7,433 nt of DNA from an uncultured Caryophanales bacterium. Its GTDB lineage: Bacteria; Bacillota_I; Bacilli_A; RF39; UBA660. The position numbers were made by a program, and so were the translations under genes. The notes below the pieces were generated by a model. That model was not told the DNA's origin and ran no database searches. It worked only from the letters and a program-made list of their open reading frames with translations. Numbering within the stretch: the stretch's first letter is position 1; each line of letters begins with the position of its first letter. Shown in pieces: positions 1 to 4,496 of this stretch. The stretch is taken from contig CAMIXP010000063.1 of the NCBI GenBank assembly GCA_946402785.1, positions 1 through 7,433 on the forward strand, in the 5' to 3' direction.

Positions 1-441
1 AGCAACTGGAACTGTATAGTGTTGAATTAAGATTTCCAAACTCTTTAAGTAGTAAGGAAGCATAATATCAATTTCTTGTAAATGTTGTTTGTAATAACTC
101 TTTAATTGCATATATGGTAATTTGAATACACCAAATGCAACAGCTAAAGCTAAAACTAAATTTAAGAAAAATTGAGCATTAATAATTTCAACAGAATTAT
201 TATTTGAAATAGATAAAACTAATATAAATAAGAATGCTACGAATCCCATCGTAATTCTTTTTGAGTAAAGTTGATCAACATCAACATCTTCTCCATACCT
301 AGCATAAACAAGGAACTGATAGTCGTCCTCTTTAAGCATTTCCAAATACTTTTGATTATCTGCAAAAAACTTGTCCTTATCAATCGTATTATTATAAATA
401 AGAACAAACATGATAATAGCACCAACAATTACAATTTCCAT
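1..441 (-). CDS. tadC: TadC-like type II secretion F-domain protein, N-terminal part
   Basis: The first 147 codons are present and the rest runs off the left edge. It starts at an ATG sharing one base with the TAA stop of the TadB-like gene (TAATG), so translation is coupled. Hydrophobic segments lie at about residues 2-16, 66-79 and 91-107. A charged cytoplasmic loop (about 19-62, Asp/Lys/Glu-rich) separates the first two. From about residue 120 the start of an F-domain is visible: LQEIDIMLPYYLKSLEILIQ followed by HYTVPVA, matching the family pattern in which a Leu-Pro pair opens a helix bundle. It would pair with the upstream TadB-like protein as the second half of the membrane platform. 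The TadC name rests on order and the partial domain; its full length cannot be judged. Confidence 0.82.
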   Translation of the reverse strand, partial: MEIVIVGAIIMFVLIYNNTIDKDKFFADNQKYLEMLKEDDYQFLVYARYGEDVDVDQLYSKRITMGFVAFLFILVLSISNNNSVEIINAQFFLNLVLALAVAFGVFKLPYMQLKSYYKQHLQEIDIMLPYYLKSLEILIQHYTVPVA

Positions 442-1343
442 TATTCAGCACCTACATTCTCATAATAATATTTTTCACCTTTAATCAAGAAGTATGTATT
501 AACAATTAATACTGCATGCATTAAGAATTGAACATACCATCTTTCCAATAATTGTAAGTAAGTATCCCTACCTAACAAGTACTGTACTAACATGACTAAC
601 AAGTAAAGCATCAAACCGAACTGTAAGAAAGAACGGTGGAAAGAAGCTCTTTCAATTCTGTCTCGATATACACTTTCAACAAGCATATCGATATCTAATT
701 GCATGTTTTCTAGGGAATCTGCAGAGTTTTGAGCACCCTCTTTAGTAATTTGTAAGAATAATTGATGCATATTCTTAACAATATAGTATGGATATAATTT
801 ACTCATATAATCTAATGCTTCATCGATTGTACCATTATCATAGGACATATCAATCATTTGTCTAACATCAGAAAGAACGGGATCATCCAAAACTCCTGAG
901 TTAGCAACACCTTCAAGTGCTTTAACAAAGGATTGTGTCGTACCAAATTCCATAATTGTATTAGATGTATAAACTTGAATTTGTTCAAAGATAAACTCTG
1001 AATAAACCTTTTTACATCTTAAATAAGCAATGTATGGAACAAAGGATACTGCGACAGCAGCATAGATAACACTAATAATTAAATTGTAGAAATACAAGTA
1101 TGAAACAGTACCAGCAAATCCAGCAAAGATTGCAACTTGCAAGGTATACTGTTTAACCGTATATTCTTGTCCTAATTGCTTTGTTTTTTCATGAACAACT
1201 TGAAATGAATATGGAGCGAATTTCTCGTACATTCCTTGCAATTGTCCAGCAACATATTTTCCTACATTTTCACCCTTATAGTTACGATATAGGTAAATAG
1301 CAATAACAATGACAACAATTATAAATAACTCTTCTATATACAT
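441..1343 (-). CDS. tadB: TadB-like type II secretion F-domain membrane protein
   Basis: This 300-residue inner-membrane platform protein has hydrophobic segments at about residues 5-20, 68-86, 88-107, 240-257 and 270-287. Between the third and fourth lies a cytoplasmic helical domain (about 115-235) typical of T2SF/GspF proteins, with FIFEQIQVYTSNTI, FGTTQSFVKALEGVA, and a second half containing IDEALDYMSKLYPYYIVKNM. In Tad systems the TadB/TadC pair forms the membrane platform on which CpaF acts. It follows the ATPase by 14 nt and overlaps a second F-domain gene by one base, the usual cpaF-tadB-tadC order; the TadB label rests on this order and on topology, since the two proteins share one domain family. 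GGGAG lies 7 nt before the ATG. Confidence 0.87.
   Translation of the reverse strand: MYIEELFIIVVIVIAIYLYRNYKGENVGKYVAGQLQGMYEKFAPYSFQVVHEKTKQLGQEYTVKQYTLQVAIFAGFAGTVSYLYFYNLIISVIYAAVAVSFVPYIAYLRCKKVYSEFIFEQIQVYTSNTIMEFGTTQSFVKALEGVANSGVLDDPVLSDVRQMIDMSYDNGTIDEALDYMSKLYPYYIVKNMHQLFLQITKEGAQNSADSLENMQLDIDMLVESVYRDRIERASFHRSFLQFGLMLYLLVMLVQYLLGRDTYLQLLERWYVQFLMHAVLIVNTYFLIKGEKYYYENVGAE
449..453 (-). promoter_or_regulatory. Ribosome binding site of the tadC-like gene, inside tadB
   Basis: The minus strand reads AGGTG, 7 nt before the ATG at 441 and within the last codons of the TadB-like gene. With the TAATG overlap it supports start by coupled re-initiation. Confidence 0.55.
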
Positions 1344-1350
1344 ATCATCA

Positions 1351-1355
1351 CTCCC
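1351..1355 (-). promoter_or_regulatory. Ribosome binding site of the tadB-like gene
   Basis: The minus strand reads GGGAG, 7 nt before the ATG at 1343, within the 14-nt gap after the ATPase stop codon. It supports this start. Confidence 0.65.
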
Positions 1356-1357
1356 AT

Positions 1358-3097
1358 CTATCCTTCCAATCGAGTAACTTGTGGAACAGCTTGGTTAGGA
1401 ACTGCTTGTGCAGGTGCCTGAACAGGTGCCTGAGCAACAGGTGCTTGTGGTTGAATGACTGGTTGTGGTGGAATCACTGGTTGAGAAACCACAGCTTGTT
1501 GTTGAGGAACAGCTGGCTGAGCAACTGGTGCTTGTGGTGGAATCACTGGTTGTGGTTGAGCAACAGGTGCTTGCGTAGCAGGTACTGCTTGTGGAGTTCC
1601 TACTGGAGCTTGAGGTTGTACGGGTATCACAGGTGGAACCGTAGTTACCTCATTAGCAGGAGGAATCACACTTGGAGCAACAGGAGGTTGGTTCGCTGCA
1701 ATAACATTCGCATCAACAGCTCCCAAAGCAGGAACATCTGTTGAAACAACAGAACTTCCTAACTGTACATTTCCTGATTCCGAAATAACTGGTGTTGATT
1801 CCGCTTGTCCAAGATCAGCTCCCACAGATACAGGAGCTTCTTCATCTGGTTTAGCACCAGGTACTGGATTAGAACCAACATCTTCCGTTCCAACAAGAAC
1901 AGGTCCATCAGAAGGAGCATCTGTAGAAGGAGTTGCTTCCCCCTCTTCTTTCTTTTCTTCAGATGGTTCTGTATTCTCTTCTTGTTTTGTATCTTCCTGT
2001 TTAGCCTCTTTATTATAATTAGCTTCCACTAATGGTAATTCATCAGGAAGATCACGAATAATACTTTGAACATCAATATTCTGATTCTCAAGGTATTCTA
2101 TCAAATGAGCACTTGGTTTACACATCATCATATTGCCCATTTGTTTTTGATAAATAATTCTGGACTTAGGTTCATTATTTTCATCCACATAGAATTCACA
2201 TACTTCATCCAATTCACGGTGGAATTTACCATACTGTTTACTATAGAAAGCTTTGATGTGAACACCTAATTGAATATAACGATAAATCGTTGATAAGAAC
2301 TGGTGAACATCCAAGTCTGTCTCCATTAAGGAATACAAACGATATGGGATAGCAGATGCTTTATCCGCGTGGATAGTTGATAAAATGTTGTGTCCAGATG
2401 AAATAGAGTTACGTACAGCAGAAACAGCTTCTGCAGAACGAACCTCGGAAAGTAGAATCCATTTTGGATTCTGACGCATACAAGTAACCAATACATCAGA
2501 ATAACTAGCAACATTGTTAGTCTTCATGGCAACAATATCACGTTGTGGATAAATCTTGTCTAAGTGTAACTCCAAAGTATCCTCAATCGTAATAATCTTT
2601 TCATTCGTAATCGTATGACTTGCTAGATACTTAACAAACTCTGTTTTACCAGAACCAGTTTCTCCAGCAACCATGATGTTACAGTGCCCTTGTACACACT
2701 TTATTAAGAAATCGTGAATAGATTCTGTAAAGTAATCTTCACTTAATAATTTCTCTTTTTCAAGACGAATTTTCGCTGGGGTTTTACGAATAACGAGTGC
2801 AATTCCATTTGTCGCAATAGACTGATGTACGAAGTTCATACGTAACTCAGCAGATTCAGCATCCAAGAATGGTTTTGCGTTGTTAAACGTTGTACCCATA
2901 ACGTTGGAACATTGGAAAGCTAATTTCTCCACAAATTCTGGAGTAGCCCCCTCAATTTCAACTCTCATTGAACCTTGAGTTAATGAACGAACCCAAATCT
3001 GTCCATTGTTATCATACGAAATATCGGTTATATCATCATCATCTAGTAATGAACGAAAAGGACCAAAGTCTAACTTATCAAATATATTTTCATTCAT
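1358..3097 (-). CDS. cpaF: CpaF/TadA-type secretion ATPase with long disordered Pro/Gln-rich tail
   Basis: This 579-residue cytoplasmic protein powers Tad pilus assembly or secretion by hydrolysing ATP. Residues 1-110 form the CpaF N-domain, with GPFRSLLDDDDITDI and a segment ending in IATNGIALVIRK before the ATPase core. The core has Walker A GETGSGKT (145-152), Asp box IITIEDTLEL (168-177), Walker B WILLSEVR (213-220, with E218) and His box SGHNILSTIHAD (234-245). The Arg-finger region and C-terminal helices run to about 360. All catalytic motifs are intact. Residues about 361-579 are extra for the family: first a Lys/Glu-rich acidic part (362-386), then Ser/Asp/Val/Gly/Pro spacer sequence, then about 90 residues of near-repeats built from PQAPVAQ and QPVIPP. 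No membrane segment is present. The gene ends 14 nt before the TadB-like gene and starts 48 nt after cpaB. The family call is secure; whether it drives a pilus or another secreted fibre is not shown by sequence. Confidence 0.92.
   Translation of the reverse strand: MNENIFDKLDFGPFRSLLDDDDITDISYDNNGQIWVRSLTQGSMRVEIEGATPEFVEKLAFQCSNVMGTTFNNAKPFLDAESAELRMNFVHQSIATNGIALVIRKTPAKIRLEKEKLLSEDYFTESIHDFLIKCVQGHCNIMVAGETGSGKTEFVKYLASHTITNEKIITIEDTLELHLDKIYPQRDIVAMKTNNVASYSDVLVTCMRQNPKWILLSEVRSAEAVSAVRNSISSGHNILSTIHADKASAIPYRLYSLMETDLDVHQFLSTIYRYIQLGVHIKAFYSKQYGKFHRELDEVCEFYVDENNEPKSRIIYQKQMGNMMMCKPSAHLIEYLENQNIDVQSIIRDLPDELPLVEANYNKEAKQEDTKQEENTEPSEEKKEEGEATPSTDAPSDGPVLVGTEDVGSNPVPGAKPDEEAPVSVGADLGQAESTPVISESGNVQLGSSVVSTDVPALGAVDANVIAANQPPVAPSVIPPANEVTTVPPVIPVQPQAPVGTPQAVPATQAPVAQPQPVIPPQAPVAQPAVPQQQAVVSQPVIPPQPVIQPQAPVAQAPVQAPAQAVPNQAVPQVTRLEG
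1463..1483. repeat. 21-bp perfect direct repeat, copy 1
   Basis: This copy is identical to 1532-1552 at an offset of 69 bp. It encodes the QPVIPP motif starting at residue 539 of the ATPase. Confidence 0.9.
1532..1552. repeat. 21-bp perfect direct repeat, copy 2
   Basis: This copy is identical to 1463-1483. It encodes the QPVIPP motif starting at residue 516 of the ATPase, 23 residues before the other copy. The exact DNA identity, beyond protein similarity, suggests a fairly recent duplication. Confidence 0.9.
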
Positions 3098-3145
3098 TTA
3101 ACTCACTTCCCTTTTTTATTCTTTGTTTTTTAGTATTTTATTCTT
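3098..3145 (-). promoter_or_regulatory. A-rich gap with ribosome binding site before the ATPase gene
   Basis: This is the longest non-coding gap in the window. Read on the minus strand it is very A-rich and ends in GGGAAG (3106-3111), 8 nt before the ATG at 3097, which serves as the ribosome binding site. No hairpin or terminator is visible. A TAAAAT-like hexamer occurs and a TGGACA sequence lies just upstream inside the end of cpaB, but their spacing is about 14 nt, so a promoter is not supported. A-rich leaders can help translation initiation in AT-rich bacteria. Confidence 0.4.
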
Positions 3146-3958
3146 TTAATTTTCTGTCCAAACAGTATTACGATTAATCCATTCTTTTAATTGATCACTA
3201 CTAATTTCAAGTTCAGCAGGTTCATCCTTTAAACTTTCATTCGTAGGAACAAGGATTAATGAAGTATCGTAAGATCTCATGAATTCTGCTTTCTTTAATA
3301 AGATATAGTACTCTTCTGGTAAAGCAAATACTACCATAGCTGGAGTACGGTTTTCATCAATATTTTGGAAAACAGCTTTTCCGGAACTATCTTTAACAGC
3401 TAATACTTCGATGTTAGCAAGTAATTTACCTAACATGATTTTATCAGCATCTCTTGTTAAAGCATTAGGATCATTATCGTTAATTTTGTTAACTGCCTTC
3501 AAATAAATGTCAATATAGTTACCTGGATATACAGAGTTACCATAGGTAGAAGCTGTATCTACAGATAAGTTATAAAGTACATATCCTTTTGGATATTGAA
3601 GAATGATGTTGGTTGGTAATTGTTCTTTTTCAACAACAGCTCTCTTATAGAATAAGCTTCCTTTTGGAATAACAACATCGACAGCAGAATACTTATCTAC
3701 GATCTCACCCATATTAGTGATAACGTCACCCTCTAGCATAGATGGTGGAACTTGTCTTGTAGATATCATTCCTTCCGTAATTTGTGTTCCAGCTGGAATT
3801 TGTTCAGCTGCGTAAGGTACATTAATTGGATTAATAGAACTCTTAATACGCATTGTATATGCAAAGTACAAAATGAAGATAGCCAAAATAACTCCAACAA
3901 CTGTAACAGTATTTTTGTTTTGTAAAAATTTACGAATACCAGTAGTTAAATTTCCCAT
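3146..3958 (-). CDS. cpaB: CpaB/RcpC-like Flp pilus assembly protein (SAF domain)
   Basis: This 270-residue protein has a short cytoplasmic N-terminus, one membrane anchor (about residues 17-36) and an extracytoplasmic part. Residues about 45-108 match the SAF domain of CpaB: VPYAAEQIPAGTQITEGMI, then RQVPPSML, then a VVIPKGSLFYKRAVV-type end. Residues about 113-240 fit the following RcpC-type beta domain, including the VYPGNYIDIYL segment after a substrate-groove-like loop and the FALPEEYYILLKKAE segment. The length is normal for the family. In Gram-negative Tad systems this protein works next to the outer-membrane secretin; Gram-positive Tad clusters keep it without a secretin, where its role is less clear, perhaps organising the pilus path through the envelope. 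It has an ideal AGGAGG site 6 nt before the ATG. It is followed by a 48-nt A-rich gap and the ATPase gene. Confidence 0.88.
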   Translation of the reverse strand: MGNLTTGIRKFLQNKNTVTVVGVILAIFILYFAYTMRIKSSINPINVPYAAEQIPAGTQITEGMISTRQVPPSMLEGDVITNMGEIVDKYSAVDVVIPKGSLFYKRAVVEKEQLPTNIILQYPKGYVLYNLSVDTASTYGNSVYPGNYIDIYLKAVNKINDNDPNALTRDADKIMLGKLLANIEVLAVKDSSGKAVFQNIDENRTPAMVVFALPEEYYILLKKAEFMRSYDTSLILVPTNESLKDEPAELEISSDQLKEWINRNTVWTEN

Positions 3959-3964
3959 TTTTAT

Positions 3965-3970
3965 CCTCCT
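3965..3970 (-). promoter_or_regulatory. Consensus ribosome binding site of cpaB
   Basis: The minus strand reads AGGAGG with a 6-nt spacer (ATAAAA) before the ATG at 3958. It is the strongest ribosome binding site in the window and settles the start of the CpaB-like gene. Confidence 0.85.
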
Positions 3971-3977
3971 CTACTTT

Positions 3978-4478
3978 CTAATTATTACCATATAAGGCTT
4001 GTAATTTTTTACATTCATCAGAATCAAGCAATAAACCTAATTCTGTTTGAACATTCGTTTTTGCTTCTTGCTCTAATATTGCATCATAACTTGTTGAAAT
4101 ATTAGCAGCAAGTTTTTCTCCATCTTCTCCCATTCCTGTGTTGAAACTCAATGATGTAAGAGAGTCGATTTTGACACTTACTTTTGGTGGTACTTCATTG
4201 ATGTCATAGAATCCAATTTTATAACCTCTTGAAGCATCAATATTTGTGGCGAATCGATAGAGAAAACTCTCTACGAATTTTTCTCTATCAATACGATATA
4301 ATCCACATCTTTTATAATAGAAATCATCTAATGCATCCACCATAGCTGCATCGGTTGTTTCCTTTAATAAATAGTAATCTAATTCACTACCTGTTGAATA
4401 GTTGTTCAAAACATTCAACAAGCTTAATGCGATTAACGCTAGTAAAATGATTCCTACTGTTAACATTCCTTTATTCAT
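3978..4478 (-). CDS. TadE/pseudopilin-like single-pass membrane protein
   Basis: This 166-residue protein has one N-terminal membrane segment (about residues 5-23) followed by an outward-facing domain with only two cysteines (C58, C156). After the membrane segment comes a Tyr/Asp/Glu-rich helical stretch (about 31-55, with ELDYYLLKE and DAAMVDALDDFYY). A beta-type region follows (about 86-115), then an acidic helix to the end. This layout matches minor pilins of the TadE/TadG kind, and it resembles small proteins I recall being labelled DUF5411 in Tad-like clusters of low-GC Gram-positives; that name is from memory and unchecked. A standard class III prepilin site (G then XXXXE) is not evident: after G4 the fifth residue is Gly, so it may not be cleaved. 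The start is fixed by an in-frame TGA 9 nt upstream (4488-4490). It lies 17 nt after the Cys-rich gene and 19 nt before the CpaB-like gene. Role as a minor pilin or assembly factor is inference. Confidence 0.8.
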   Translation of the reverse strand: MNKGMLTVGIILLALIALSLLNVLNNYSTGSELDYYLLKETTDAAMVDALDDFYYKRCGLYRIDREKFVESFLYRFATNIDASRGYKIGFYDINEVPPKVSVKIDSLTSLSFNTGMGEDGEKLAANISTSYDAILEQEAKTNVQTELGLLLDSDECKKLQALYGNN

Positions 4479-4491
4479 ATCAGTTCTTCAC

Positions 4492-4496
4492 CCTCC
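4492..4496 (-). promoter_or_regulatory. Ribosome binding site with long spacing, overlapping the upstream stop
   Basis: The minus strand reads GGAGG, overlapping the last base of the TAG stop of the Cys-rich gene. It is 13 nt from the ATG at 4478, longer than the usual 5-9 nt. No in-frame alternative start lies between them because a TGA sits in frame at 4488-4490. The gene may be translated less efficiently or depend on ribosomes finishing the upstream gene. Confidence 0.6.

Larger units (their letters stand above)
1361..1630 (-). repeat. Low-complexity repeats coding the Pro/Gln/Val/Ala tail of the ATPase
   Basis: This stretch encodes about residues 490-579 of the ATPase. On the plus strand it is a run of GGTTG, GGTGCTTG and GGTGGAATCAC units. 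Codon-phased direct repeats are visible: a perfect 21-bp pair 69 bp apart (23 codons), and TGAGCAACAGGTGCTTG at 1431-1447 and 1557-1573, 126 bp apart (42 codons), with a one-mismatch copy at 1518-1534. All offsets are multiples of three, as expected for in-frame repeat growth. Copy number could vary between strains by slippage or recombination. Confidence 0.85.

Noticed and set aside
237..428. Minus-strand frame of 63 codons inside the TadC-like gene
   Set aside because: It is a different frame of a region already coding a recognisable F-domain N-terminus coupled by TAATG.
271..465. Plus-strand frame of 64 codons
   Set aside because: It lies antisense to the two overlapping F-domain genes, which have domain support; low-complexity Ile/Asn/Lys composition of AT-rich shadow frames.
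1361..1630. Possible CRISPR-like or regulatory repeat array
   Set aside because: Repeats are uneven, in codon phase and inside an intact reading frame, so they are coding repeats, with no unique spacers of constant length.
1379..1744. Plus-strand open frame of 121 codons rich in Trp, Leu, Asn, Arg and Cys
   Set aside because: It is the antisense reading of the Pro/Gln-rich repeats of the ATPase tail; no ribosome binding site, and the composition follows from the repeats.
3120..3165. Possible promoter before the ATPase gene (TGGACA and TAAAAT)
   Set aside because: Spacing of about 14 nt is too short and the region is simply A-rich; such hexamers arise by chance.
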